Positions 48,201 to 60,362 of a stretch of 64,000 bases of DNA are shown in pieces. The stretch's first letter is position 1. Every line of letters begins with the position of its first letter. Location of the stretch: assembly GCA_963969395.1 (NCBI GenBank), contig OZ017802.1, positions 21,793,410 through 21,857,409 on the forward strand, in the 5' to 3' direction. The stretch is from Pseudoscleropodium purum (lineage: Eukaryota > Streptophyta > Bryopsida > Hypnales > Brachytheciaceae). A model generated the notes under the pieces. That model ran no database searches, was not told the origin of the DNA, and worked only from the letters and a program-made list of their open reading frames with translations. A program made the position numbers and the translations under genes.

Positions 48201-48866
48201 CTGACTGGGCAGGGTATTTTGAGAATCGATTGCCCCCCTCACCACCCAGACGAATCCTTTTGGACAGGTGAATATGCTCTTCTTTGTATTCGGTAATCAT
48301 TGTTAACTTCTAGATTGCACGTCTGAAGAAGTAAGATTTCTTTCCTGGCACTCATCCGCATACCGAAATGTGTCCACCGACTGTTTTTGCGCATATGTTG
48401 CGAGTCCGTCATATGTTCCAATAGTTCAGAATGCCAGTTCGGCATTTGTTCAAATTCCTGTGCTTGAGCACTTCTTCTGAACTTTTTGGAGCTTCACATG
48501 TTTTGTAAGGCTTCATTGAACCTCGTATAGCAAATTCTTGGTTTTCAATGCCTAGGATAGAGAAGTCTTCTATTCACCAGATTCATGGCGATGGTTCACA
48601 GGTATTACCGGCACGTAGTGCAGTGCAAGTCGTGTACAAAAGCTTTGAGAAATTTCAAAGCCTTGGAAATGGGACTGCAAGTACTTGCAATCGCGTTGGT
48701 AGGTCTGGTGGCAGCTTCTGCACTTGTCCCGATCCGTCCGGTAGCATCTCTCGCCGTACCCTTAGTGATTGGAGCAGTTTTGTCGACAATTCTCTCTCGT
48801 TGGCTGGCCAATTTCATCTACAAAACCTTCTACTTCCACGACTATAATCATGCTGTTGTCAAGTAG
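45282..48866 (+). CDS. Plastid Rieske mono-oxygenase of the pheophorbide a oxygenase / PTC52 / TIC55 family
   Basis: Exons: 45282-45454 (tentative), 45576-46026, 46364-46554, 46682-46748, 47018-47173, 47545-47784, 48002-48267 and 48602-48866, about 602 residues, slightly longer than usual for the family. All introns are GT-AG. The N-terminus is rich in R, S and A, like a transit peptide. The Rieske [2Fe-2S] ligands are C162-P-H164 and C182-x2-H185. The mononuclear iron motif N279-x2-D282-x2-H285-x4-H290 follows. Near the C-terminus is C523-K-S-C526, the CxxC typical of PAO, PTC52 and TIC55 (thioredoxin-linked), then one or two hydrophobic segments (about 543-590) for the envelope or thylakoid membrane. 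Family members oxidise chlorophyll-pathway tetrapyrroles using ferredoxin. Uncertain parts: exon 1, whose joint uses a weak acceptor (CGAAG at 45575; TTTCAG at 45592 would not keep the frame), and the start of exon 7, where about 30 unusual residues precede the conserved QERRLAHEG. Which paralogue it is cannot be decided here. Confidence 0.85.
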
Positions 48867-49420
48867 AAAAAATATGGAGATGAAGTAAGCTGCATCTCTT
48901 ACATGGTTGTGGCATTCTGATGTAAATTGTAGCACTGAGAAATTCTTAGCAATCATCCAGAGATTACTCGAGAATGAAGGGCTGAATCTTTTTTTAGGTT
49001 CGTTCCTTGTAGATCACCTTTTTGTTCGGTATCAATTTAGTATGTTCAGTATTTCCGCTGCTGTGGATATTCATGCATCTATGTCATTTTACTCGAAAAG
49101 TACTCCCCTTCCCTTTAGCTTGTACGCATCGTCACTTGAACTTTCTTTCATTGAATTAGTTGAGGCGTTGACTTTAATTATTCTCCGTCTCCATGCCTTA
49201 AGGAATCCTGTATCCAGGACCCTGCAGATTGGAAAGTTTGTACTAAATGCTGCACGCAAAGAGCATGCATCAATATTGAACCATCTCTCAGCAACGGTCA
49301 TGTTCGAGGCTTTCTGGTAGAGAAGTAGGCAACAGCCCACTGTCCAAGTTCACCAGACACATGCACCCGGCCAACAAAATATAGCCTATTGTCCGCAAGT
49401 TTTTTTCTTAGCTTTTAAAA
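48867..49420 (+). other. 3' untranslated region and flank of the Rieske oxygenase gene
   Basis: Genic base composition continues to about 49400, then drops sharply to AT-rich DNA. Open frames here have no recognisable content. The polyadenylation site was not identified. Confidence 0.45.
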
Positions 49421-52400
49421 ATTTTGATACCGAAAAAATGTAGAAATTCAATGAAAAATATCCTAGTAATGAAATACCACCTTCCATGTGGCCCTTCTTT
49501 TGATTCTTTTTCAATATCAAATTTGAATTTCTATTGAAATCATGTTCTTTTTGGAATAGGAACAAGTCACAATGGAGTAGGATTTAAGTCATATTGAATT
49601 GGATTTTGACTACATTAAATAGTGAAATTGGGTTGCCTTAACAATTAGGTTGCCTTACCTAGAAAAGTTACCTCATGACTCATTGTTAATTCACGTAGAG
49701 GTGCATGCCACTCTCTAAACCCATGCCATAAACTATAGCACCAACCTATGTAACACACATGGTTCCTACATTACTACATCCTTCTATGATAACAATACAT
49801 ATTCATATAGCATAGAATGTCGAGAAATTAGTGTAGGCAATTTAATTTCACTATTTAGTGTAGTGAATTGTTTTGGTTTCACTCTTGCAAGTTCGAGCAA
49901 CAAGATCTTTTGACCCTTTAGATCTTCTTATGAATACATTAGAAATTGATGTTAGAATTTTGATTCAAATTGTGTTATTTTTGAAATTATAATATTCAAA
50001 CACGATTGTATAGAATCTAATCACAATGAATTTTCTTCTCCCTCAATTGGAATTTTGGTACTACTATTGCAACACCAAGCTAAAAAAATGAAGGGTGATG
50101 TGATTTGATTACTAGATTATTTTAATGTTTGAGGATATCCTTTATAACCAATCTCATCACCCTTGTAATTGTACATAAAAACATCTTGATTCCTTTTGGA
50201 TATAATGTTGAGTTCATGACAATCTTTTAAATGTCTTGTTTTCAATTGTGTAGAATTTTTGGTTCTATGTGATAGTTCTCTCTATAATAATAATTGAATT
50301 ACTTTTTAATATGAGTCTATCATTTAAAATGTGAGTGGTTCAAATTGCTTTTGACATTATGAAAGTAATATTGTATACACTTCTTTACAAGCATTTTGGT
50401 GGTATCAATAACTTTTGGTAGGTTTTATACATTTAAAGATTTATCATCTAATACAAACTCATAAAAAAGCTTGTATTTTTTTGGGAAAAGTGTAAAGACA
50501 ATTAGGAACTTATATCCCTTTGTATCAAACAATTTTGTTCTAATCCCACCTCATTTAGTAGACACAATATATTAGGTTTGCTATTAAAACACATACTCAA
50601 AGGTTAAGATCGACAAAAAAATATATCTAATAATAGATGTCAAGTTGATGAGATTTTTTAATTGTATATAAAAAATGAATCTTTCTAATTTTAGGCATCT
50701 TCTAAATCACTTTTGCTAACTTGAATTAATTATTTGGTAGGGAATGCCAACTCTAACCATTGAGCCTTGTAAACTTACATTTTTTTTCTATAAAAATAAA
50801 ATTCATTTTGGAGAAATATTTAATTAAGAAAATATTAGATTTAATGACCATTGCTCCCTTTTGGACTTCTTCTTAACTAGAAGTTTGGTCTTGGAATTTA
50901 TTTATTATAATCTTGAGGTAACACTTTGACTACAATTTGATGAAACTTTGTAAAGTATTGTGCAATTGATAGTTCTAGGAGATCCTGCACTTACAATGTT
51001 AAGCTTAAATTCACAAAAAGGATTTTGAATGTGTTCATGTACTTAGGATTTGTTTTTTATCACTAATAACGATATCAATAAGTATCAAGCTTCAAAGTGG
51101 AGTCAAATTGTTACATTTTTTTGGCAAAGCATTAATAGATGTTCTTTGTTATATTAATGCAAAACTCTCCATCACAATACATATTTCTTTCACCCTGAAA
51201 CATTGTTGATGATGTTTAGTGTCCTTTAGATGACTTAAAGTAGGATTGTAGGATGGAAAAAAAAATTTCATTTAAATTTGGGAGGGAGTTGCTTGAATTC
51301 ATTTATACAAAATAGTATTGTATTAATATTCTTTTATTGTGTTATATTTGATTTTCATAAGAAGTAGATGCTTAATTCATGGATCACCCTTGTAGCATAT
51401 TTGGCCATTTTGTGCCAAATGATATTTTTTTGAATTTGAGCTCAACTAATGAAATGAAGTTTATCAAATTTAGTTTCTACTTCTATTAGAAATTTCTTAA
51501 AGTTCAATTTTTTATTGCAATTTGAACTTTGGTACTATGACCATGGTTTATTGATTTCCTAATTTTAGAATGATATGATAACTTTGAGTTATACCATGAT
51601 ATTATATAATATAATATACACCAATATGGAAATTTTCAGATTTTGGAGTACATTTTGAATTTGATATGAATTTTTTTCACTTCCTTCATTAAAAACTCAC
51701 ACTAAATTCAAATTTTCACTAAAAAATATTTAAAATTTTTATGACTTATTAAAGATATGTAATTACATCTTTGAAAAATAAATATAAATTTTTTCATTCA
51801 TATATAGTTGCAAAATGGATGCAAATAAAGTGAAGGAGGCTTGAATTTGTTATCATGGGTTTGGCCTTTTAGGGTTAATACTTCTTCCTTGGTTCTTCTA
51901 GACCTCCTTATACTTGCATAAATCAAGAAAGAAAGTAAGTTTATGTTGGAACTACACTACGTACACCATATACAATGAATTGAAGTAATTAGAAAGAGGT
52001 CACTATATTATAGATTTTTCAAATTTAGTGCACCATTTTTAGCTTATAGAAAGTTGTGAAATAAATCACAACCTTTTTGAATATATTATTTGTGAAATTT
52101 TCACCCACTTCAATGAAATGCTCACAATATATTATATACCTTATGTAGATATTAAAAATAGATAAAGTAAGAATCATGTCAAAAAAAGACCTTAAGTATA
52201 ATCTACACAAATGGGATGTTTATGTGATTAATGTTTTAACTCTAGTTGTCTGACTTTTAAGATTTCTTTGCACTATTGTGAATACAATAATCCCTTAGTT
52301 TGTCTTTTTTGAACACATTATGAGTGACAAACTGTCACTTTTCACTCACTTATGAAATGAATTAATTGCTTGCAAAATAGTTGATCCCCCCATATTTATA

Positions 52401-52646
52401 TATAATTTTGGAGTTGCTATGATTGTAATTAATCAATACGGAATATCGACATAGTACGTATTGTCAATATTTATATTATGTATCTTATATCAATACCCGT
52501 GCCCATACATGCATTGTATCATATTAATATTCCGTAATTATACAATATTCATATATATTGCATATGTTATATTTTGTATTTGTATTAGATAATCATAAGT
52601 ATCTTCATTATATCCATTTTTGAAGATCAATGATAGGAAAAGGGGC
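49421..52646. other. AT-rich gene-poor stretch with a possible TTAA-family end
   Basis: No gene seen. At about 51867-51881 the string GGCCTTTTAGGGTTAAT resembles a right terminus of the TTAA family, but a matching left end was not found. Confidence 0.35.
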
Positions 52647-52918
52647 CAGGGTTGACAGGACGTTCGGACGCGGACGCTATGTCTGCAGCATCCGCTGACA
52701 TTCGCGTCCCGGCGGACGCAGGGTCCGCCTGTCCGCCCAATTACGGCCATCCGATCGACGCGCGGACTGATCTGGTCTGCACGATCTGGGTGTCCGCCCC
52801 GCCCCGCCCGTCCGCTTTCCGACGGCGGTCGGGACGTTGCGTCCGCTAGCGTCCGTGCGTCCGGACGTCCGGAAAACGGACGCTATTTTGGGGCGGACGT
52901 TGACATTCGTCAACCCTG
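52647..52918 (+). mobile_element. CpG-rich hAT-type MITE, copy 2, perfect 8-bp target duplication
   Basis: It starts CAGGGTTGACAGGACGTTC and ends CATTCGTCAACCCTG. The flanking octamers AAAGGGGC (52639-52646) and AAAGGGGC (52919-52926) are identical, as expected for hAT transposition. The 272-bp body has the same CGTCCG-rich structure as copies 1 and 3, including GACGCTATTTTGGGGCGGAC near the right end. The perfect duplication shows that this copy is young. Confidence 0.9.
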
Positions 52919-52926
52919 AAAGGGGC

Positions 52927-54229
52927 TCAATTTTTTCGGAAAAAAATCAATGGCAGATTGACAATTAGTTTAATGGTTAGAGGCCTTTAGTTTTCAAAAA
53001 ATTTAAATCAATGGCTGCAGATTTCTAATGGAAGGGTTAAAATTTTTTCCTTGAAGATCAATGAATGCAGATTTTTGATGAGTGGGAAAGGGGGGCAAGC
53101 ACAAGGCTACCAACATCTTTTAGGGACAACCATTGAGTTGGAAGAATCCAACTTACAAAGTTACATGCTATGCTAAAGTATAGACCGGGGTGAACTACCA
53201 AAATATTTTTCTTTCTAGTGTTGAAAGGTTTCACTAAGTTGAAAATCAGATTCTAGAATTTCAGCACTTTTAACTTTTTAATTTTTTGGTTCATATCTAC
53301 TACAACTATTCATGTTTTCAACGACACTAGCATGTGAGCGTGAGCCTATGAGTGGTGAGTAGGGATTGTGTGAGCTTAGAGCCTAAAAATTTAGAACGTC
53401 ATGTAATTTCTAAATTTTTTTGCTTAAATATTTAAAAGATTAATGTTTTTTCATTAAAATTTATTTAATTTAGAAATATGACCTATTACCATAGGACCTA
53501 TGACTGTGGATTTTAGATCTAAAAGCTTAGAAAGTTAGTGCTATTGTGTGTTTTGAAATTTATATCACATTTTAAAAGGTTGTCCTAGAGTGGGTTCATT
53601 AAGTGAAAATACAAATAATTTAGAGGCAATTCTAAAGATGAGAAATGACAAATTCAATGAAAATATCATAGGATGAAGAATATTATGTATATAATAAACT
53701 ATTTTTACATTATAGCAAGGAATATATATTGGAATATGAATGTAAGATTTTGTTACTCGAATTTGGAGATTTTGAAGATAATATATTGATACTACGTTTC
53801 TACTTTATATCATACTAATACTTGTCAATTAACTTACTCATTCGTACATCTTAATGATTCTAACAACAACAAGCACTTGCTCAATTTCATCCAAACTAAG
53901 AATAAGAGTGTAGATGAACGTGTCTATCTTATAATCTACTTTGTAGAAGTAATAAAAGATGTAATAAATGTATTTGCAATTTTCGTAAATGCCACACTTT
54001 CCAATGGAAATTTCATTCATAATTCTATAATGAAGACAAATATGAAATGGAAAATTGCAAAGTGTGATATTATGGACCTTTTGGTTAAGGTTAATCTCAA
54101 ACAAAAGTGTAATAATAGCACTAAGTTTAAGGCAAAAAGGAAGTTCACCTTAATCATATTTGCAGTAACATTTCCTACACTTTTCCATTAATTTCAGTGA
54201 TTTTCAATGGATGTCTTATTGCTTTGGTG
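52927..54229. other. AT-rich sequence between two MITEs
   Basis: A 104-codon open frame (53877-54191, plus) exists but resembles nothing I know and has AT-biased codons. I do not call it a gene. A GAGC/TGAG-rich patch at 53330-53390 resembles the reverse of 61057-61112. Confidence 0.35.
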
Positions 54230-54530
54230 CAGGGTTGACACGACGTCCGGACACGGACGCTATGTCCGCAGCGTCCGCTGACATTCGCGGTCCGGCGGAC
54301 GCAGCGTCCGCCTGTCCCCCGTCCGCCCGATTACGGCCATCCGATCGACGCGCGGACTGATCTGGTCCGCACGATCTGGGCGTCCGCCTCGGGCCGTCCG
54401 CCTTGTCCGTCTGCCCCGCCCATCCGCTTTCCAACGGCGGTCGGGACGCTGCGTCCGCTAGCGTCCGTGCATCCGGACGTCCGAAAAACGGACGCTATTT
54501 TGGGGCGGACGTTGAGATTAGTCAACCCTG
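54230..54530 (+). mobile_element. CpG-rich hAT-type MITE, copy 3
   Basis: It starts CAGGGTTGACACGACGTCC and ends GATTAGTCAACCCTG. The flanking octamers CTTTGGTG (54222-54229) and CTTTGGCG (54531-54538) differ at one position. It is 301 bp long, in the same orientation as copy 2, which lies 1.3 kb upstream, and very similar to it. Confidence 0.9.
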
Positions 54531-54538
54531 CTTTGGCG

Positions 54539-55081
54539 AACTTGCTTGCCATTTGAAATGGAGGAGATTCTTTAAGTATGTACTAGTCAAGAATGAGTTT
54601 ACAACACAAGTTTAAATACCCTAGACAAAGTGATTAAATGTCAAGGTGACATTGGATTGGTAGACTATAGGTAAAATTCAACTTCTTGAAGCTTAATGAT
54701 TTTAATACAAGTAAGATTGGTATGATTAAGAATATGCCAGACCTTGGGGGTTCTTGAATTGGGTAAAAACATAAAAAATCTTAGATTTTTAATGATGTAT
54801 CATGTAATTTGGTTTATGCAAAACCAAGAATTGGCTTAGTTAGAACTACTGTGTCTTTATATTTTTATACTTCTATCCTTTGTAAGTAGGGACAACAATG
54901 GATTTTTCATGCCTAAAAATCAATATCTTGAATTTAACATGTATGCACTTTTGAATGGTATGATATTGTTTACTTGACTTGTATGAAATTCTCACTATAT
55001 AATATTCCAATGTATTGCTATTTATTTCCACCATAGATCAAGTATGGGGCATGACCGTATTAAACTCTTCAAATGTACAAT
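54539..55081. other. AT-rich intergenic sequence
   Basis: No supported feature. Confidence 0.4.
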
Positions 55082-56330
55082 CTAAAGATGTATTCTAATA
55101 ATGACCAATTTAGTTTGAACCCAAAGATGAAAAAAGTTAATCTTCTTGGGTTGATGAGAATCACCTTCAAATTCGATCAGAAGATTCAATTTCTTTTTGG
55201 TAGACTTGAATACCTCTTCCATCTCTAAATGTGGAATTTGAGTGTAGATGTCTTCTGTTCCAAGCATCTCACTAAGGACATTTGCAATTTTCTTTCCATT
55301 TCTACATGCTTTAACTCTTTTCAATTTCAAATCTTTTTTAGAGGGGCCTTTTCTAGAAGGGCTCTCACAAAGGTAAACCATATAGTTGGTCATGTGTATG
55401 AAGATTCAAACCTAGTCATCACATGTGGCAACTAATATTTTAAATCTACATTTTTTAGAAGTTTGCATCCATTTCTAGTGCATTATTTCTTTGAGGTTGC
55501 ACATTGGGACATCTACTAGTTCATCTATTCTCAATTTTTGCAAAGATGATGAATGAAGTCATTATTCAAATAGTTTATAATTTAGAGTTTATGATAGAAA
55601 ATAGGAAGAAAAAAAAGATGTTAAAGGTAATTTTGTTTTTATGAATCCATCCCACTAACGTATTGAAAGTCTTAGAATGTGATCCAATCCTCCAATAAGT
55701 TCATGAATTGCCAATTTTAATACAACCTTAGAGGAGCACTATCAAGCTTTGATTTCTAAATACATCTTGTTTGCTTCAAACATATATGTTGTATATTTGT
55801 AGTGCATACAAAGTTAGATATGTTGGTTCAAGAATTCTCTATTGATTAGCTTCTTTGTAAGCTTGTGCATGTTTGTTGTCCAATAGAACAAGTAAGTCCT
55901 TTCATGGTCTACCATTGAAACAAATGAATTCCCCAAATTGTACGCAATGTGAATTATATTAAAGTTGTCTTGAGCACTATCACACATGAATCCTTTGAAG
56001 GTTGGATTCAACACTCTATTTTCAACAATGACCTATGATAACACCAAAAATGAGCTAGCTTTCACTATCCTAAGCAATGTGCATATTGTAAACGGCAATA
56101 GTTATAATTTTGCAATAAGTAGGGTCATAAATGTGACAAGTGATAGTTGTCCATGATTTCACCCTCTTCACATGATCAAATATAACAAAGCAAATCTCAA
56201 GGTCATTACTTGGTTGCATCTATCTTACAAGATCAATTCCACTTTCAAATCCATCAATAATCATTTTAAACAAATACCATATTCAAATAGCAAGTTCAAA
56301 TTAATTATACTAAAAAACAAGTGCCAATTT
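55082..56330 (-). pseudogene. Degenerate MULE-like transposon coding region
   Basis: On the minus strand, from about 56280 downward, the frames read MIIDGFESGIDLVR, NDLEICFVIFDHVKRVKSW, then (56014-55814) NPTFKGFMCDSAQDNFNIIH and MVDHERTYLFYWT with LTKKLI. Spaced acidic residues in short hydrophobic contexts (FDHVK, CDSAQ, VDHER) look like the central catalytic-type domain of MULE-related transposases. Stops and frame changes break it. A Lys-rich open stretch at 55393-55082 (SPSRKGPSKKDLKLKR) may be its C-terminal part. The family is inferred from pattern only. Confidence 0.4.
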
Positions 56331-57164
56331 CTTTTTTAATTGAGGACCAAATATTTAAATTTACCAAAAAAATGTAAATATGGTTTGTTAAAAATCAAAA
56401 GAATCCAATAACAATTCATTTAACCATATATTAAATATCATTTGACTATCTACTACCAAATTATTTTTTGATGGTTGAATGAAAGAATTACTTCATTGGC
56501 AAGTAATAAGATTTAAAGATTGAGAGATTGTTTTTATAATGAAACCCATTGTCTTTAAGAATCTTTAATGGGTATGGAAAAATTTAAAGATGAGAGTTTG
56601 ACCATTCATTGTCAAAATGTAGGAATTGTTTTCAATATAAAACTTTAAACCTCATTTTGGCACAATGGAATGATTTTTTTCAAAAAAGTTTGAACTAAGA
56701 GAAGTTAGAAAATCAAGCTCAATTTCCTCCTAAAAAACTATTTGTGATTTTGAGTCTTCAAAAGAAATTTATGGACAAAATTTAGAAAGATTGTTTGAAA
56801 ATGTCAAAGAAATTGTCACTTCCAACTCCTCTCTAAATTTTGTCCATAACTTTCTTTTAGAGGCTTAAAATCTCAAACGGATTTTTAGAGATAAAATTTA
56901 ACTTGATTTTCAAACTTTTCTTAGTTCAAAGTTTTAAGAAAAAAGTTATTCTACTATGAAAAAATGAGGTCCAAAGTTCTATGTTGAACACAATTCCTAC
57001 TTTAAACTTAACTAGGTATGAGCGGATGAATCTTAGGAGTCCTAATTTACATAACTTGCATGGATTGTTTTACCTCCTACCATCTCACTTGTATAAAGAG
57101 CTTGTCTTTTCATCTAGATTTGCTCAATATATGTAGCTTTTGAATCTATGTGTTTAAAACTTGA
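56331..57164. other. AT-rich sequence with a degenerate inverted pair
   Basis: Segments around 56635-56810 and 56815-57000 appear as rough inverted copies (TTTGTCCATAA and TTATGGACAAA, with AACTTTGAACTAAG-type strings), perhaps an old foldback. No gene seen. Confidence 0.35.
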
Positions 57165-58375
57165 AATTGTTTTGGGCCTTCCTAAACTCTAGCTTTTAAC
57201 AATTATGGTTTTGGGGATTCAAATTTTTTTGTAACATATGCAAGATTTTGGCCAAATACTGAAAATTTTTGGACCTTTTTAAACCCCTAGCCATTAACGG
57301 CTACAGTTTTGGGGATTCAAATTTGTTTCTAGTATATGCAAGAATTAGTCAAATGTTGAAATTTTTGGGGCCTTCCTAGACCCCCAGTTGTTAACAACTA
57401 CGATTATGAAGATTGAAATTTGTTTCCCATGCATGCAAAAATTAGTCATATGCTGAAATTTTTTGGGCCTTCCTAAAACCCCACCCGTTAATGGCTATGG
57501 TTTTGGGGATTCAAATTTTTTTGTAATATATACAAGAATTTGGTCAAATGCTGAAATTTTTTTGGGCCTCCTGAAACCCCCAACTATTAACGGCTATGGT
57601 TTGGGGGATTCAAATTTGTTCCCAATATATACAAAAATTAGTCAAATGCTGAAATTTAACAGGCCTTCCTAGATCCCAACCGTTAATGGCTATGGTTTTC
57701 AAGATTGAAATTTGTTTCCCGTGCATGCAAAAATGAGTCAAATGTTGAAATTTATTGGGCCTCCCTAGACCCTCTGTCATTAATGGCTACAGTTTACAAG
57801 ATTCAAATTTGTTTTCAACATATGTAAAAATTAGTCAAATGCTAAAAAAATTTGGGCCTTCTTAGACCCCCAACTATCAACGGCTAAGATTTTGGGGATT
57901 CAAATTTGTTTATTGTATATGCAAAAATGAGTCAAATGTTGAAATTTTTTGGACCTTCCTAGACCCCAACTGTTAATAGACACTATTTTGAGGATTCAAA
58001 TTTGCTTACAATATATGCAAAAATTTGGTTCAAATGTTTAAAAAAATTTGCCCTCCAAGTGCACAATTGTTTATGTCTACAGTTTGGAGGATTCAAATTT
58101 TCTTGTAGCATATGTGAGAATTTAGTCAAATGCTAAAAAAAATTGACCTTCTAAATGCATAATTGTTAATGGCCATGGTTTGGGGGATTCAAATTTGCTT
58201 GTAGCATATGCAAGAATTTGATCAAATGCTAAAATCATAATGGTCTTCCTAGTGCACAGTCATTAACAACCACAATTTTAGAAATTCTAATTTACTTATA
58301 ACATATCTTAGAATTTAGTCAAATACTAAAAACTCTAGGCTTTTCTAGTGCATAGCCATTAACAACTACTACATT
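57165..58375. repeat. Tandem array, unit about 96 bp, about 12.5 copies
   Basis: Each unit holds GGCCTTCCTAGACCCC, a GTTAA(C/T)GGCTA block, TTTTGGGGATTCAAATTTG, a TATATGCAA block and TAGTCAAATGCTGAAA. Units start near 57173, 57270, 57365, 57460, 57558, 57655, 57750, 57848, 57943, 58040, 58135, 58230 and 58328 (last one partial), with 95-98 bp spacing. Because 96 is a multiple of three, two adjacent units keep one frame open (57463-57672), giving a 32-residue repeat, but most units carry indels. The copies diverge more towards the right end. Confidence 0.85.
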
Positions 58376-58639
58376 GAATTACATATTGTACAATACATAT
58401 ATACAATTTGGATTTTTTTTAATCTTGATTTAAACATGATTTTAAAAATGTTGATACAAAGAGATCCACAAGCATAGAGATTAGATGCTATACTTCAACT
58501 TCTTTCTAAAGATCAACTAGAGTTGTATGACTTTTTTAATAAAACTATGAACACTTCTTCTTGTCTTGAGGGGTTGAGGTATTAACTAAGAACAAAATCA
58601 AAAATCAATATTCCTTAATGTTATATCATTTTTTTGCCG
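58376..58639. other. AT-rich sequence after the array
   Basis: Nothing recognised. Confidence 0.4.
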
Positions 58640-60130
58640 GTTATTAGGCCGTTTTTGAAGAATGATGCTATGAATCTAATTACACAATTTGTTACTTATG
58701 GTTATATGGAAGGAAGTGGAGTTTTCTATATAGCTTTGGAGAATAATGAAGGGAAGATAGTAAATGTAACAAATGATATTAATTATTGAAATGTGGAGTG
58801 CCAACTAGGTGCAGGCAAATGTTGCATTTGAGAAAGAATTGAAAAATGATAAACATTTCAAAGTTTTCTTTAGCAAGATATTTATGTTGTGGAATAACAA
58901 CGACTGTCTACAAGCATGGTTGCCTACTATCAATCCTAAATATGTAGATGACTTCATGTAGCATTATATTATTGAAAGTATTGTTTTGGAGGTCAAAAGG
59001 TACATTGCAACTATATTGGCAGCATTACATAATGTCAATTGGTAATTTTTTTATATTTCATTATCATTTTTTATTTCTTTTCATTTCTTAATCTCTAAAG
59101 CTTGTTTAGTTTGGACCATTACAATTGTCTTTATTCTACCTTGTTTTGTTTGATGTTCACTTCATATGTTTTAATATAATAAATCTTATTTTGCCACAAG
59201 AAACCAAAATTTTCATGTTTCTATAAATCACATTCACAAATTTCATTACAGTTGACGTGTTGCTAGGCAACCGTTCTCATATTTTGAAACATTTGTCTTC
59301 AAAGAGAATCTTATTGTAGCTAAAGCCAAACAAAAGTCAAATTAAAGAACTTAGTTCACTCCAACTTTTGAAGCTCTAAATGGAGTCATATTTAAGGTTC
59401 ATTTCTAAAGTGTTTTTTTCCATTTCATATTTTTATTCCATTTTTAGGTCTTTCCTTTGTTTTTGTTGTTAATTTGAATTGATATTATGTTGCTCTATTA
59501 TACATTATAATATTTTGTTTATTTTTGTACATCATTTACTTTGTGTACTTGTATAGTAAGAGTTGAAGAATACTTCTACTAAAGCTTACGAAATTTTTGT
59601 AAAAAGTATGACAATACATCAAATTAGACTCCAAGTGCAATTGATGAATGGAGCTGTAAAGTTGTTTACAGGGTGAAAGTAGCTTCTCCTTCATAATTGC
59701 ATAAATAACTCTCAATAACATATCCTAAGTATATCACAATTTTCTTGGAGCAAGTGAAGTGTCACTATGAAATTCATGATGAAAGTTTAGAGATGACTTA
59801 AGAGAAGCTTTGGAAATTAGCAACTTCAACAATGAACATTTTTTTGAAGATGAAGTGGCTAAAAATGTGAACAAGTCTTTTGCTTTTTGTGAGGCTTTTA
59901 AATTTCCTAAAGCAAAATTCAATGATATTGACTTTTTTAAGTGGCTTCATAAAGCTAAATGATTGGTGGGCTTAAGTGAATACTTCTCTATTTTTATTAT
60001 TTAAATAATAATGTTTTTTGAACCTTTTTATTCAATTTTGTATATAGTAGTTGTTTATTGAGACAAAAAAGGCTTTTGATGTTGTAGTTGATGTAGATGT
60101 ATCTATTGACTAATTAACTATCTTCTAGAT
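58640..60130 (+). pseudogene. Unidentified degenerate coding region (probable transposon gene)
   Basis: Coding-like pieces in order on the plus strand: NLITQFVTYGYMEGSGVFYI (about 58674), HFKVFFSKIFMLWNNND and CLQAWLPTINPKYVDDF (about 58855-58955), IESIVLEVKRYIATILAALH (about 58970), RNFCKKYDNTSN (about 59588), AIDEWSCKVVYRVKVASPS (about 59638), and NNEHFFEDEVAKNVNKSFAF (about 59829). Stops and shifts separate them. Residue usage differs clearly from random AT-rich translation. It may belong to the same class of transposon as the remnant at 55-56 kb, on the opposite strand. I do not recognise the protein. Confidence 0.35.
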
Positions 60131-60313
60131 GGTATGGATCCTTTGCCTACTATTTTTGATTATGTGGAGACAATGTACATATTGTTGTGGGATACTACAT
60201 TTATTCGTAAATCATGAGCTTTGAATCACATTCTATCACCAAACTTTATAAAATTCCACAAAGTGGAGTTTAACTTGGAATTAAATCAAACTATTATCAT
60301 TTTAATTAATTAA

Positions 60314-60362
60314 TTATATATATAGAGAGAGAGAGAGAGAGACACACACACACACACACATA
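60314..60362. repeat. (TA)(GA)n(CA)n compound microsatellite
   Basis: A short TA run followed by about nine GA and ten CA dinucleotides. Confidence 0.9.

Noticed and set aside
48605..48817. Minus-strand open frame of 70 codons
   Set aside because: Antisense shadow of the last exon of the Rieske oxygenase gene.
45282..48866. Chlorophyllide a oxygenase or choline mono-oxygenase as identity of the gene
   Set aside because: The C-terminal CxxC followed by hydrophobic segments and the overall motif spacing fit the PAO/PTC52/TIC55 branch better.
53877..54191. Open frame of 104 codons upstream of MITE copy 3
   Set aside because: AT-biased, no splice context or recognisable family; chance frame more likely.
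57165..58375. CRISPR-like array
   Set aside because: Units are contiguous 96-bp repeats without constant short repeats and unique spacers, in plant nuclear DNA.
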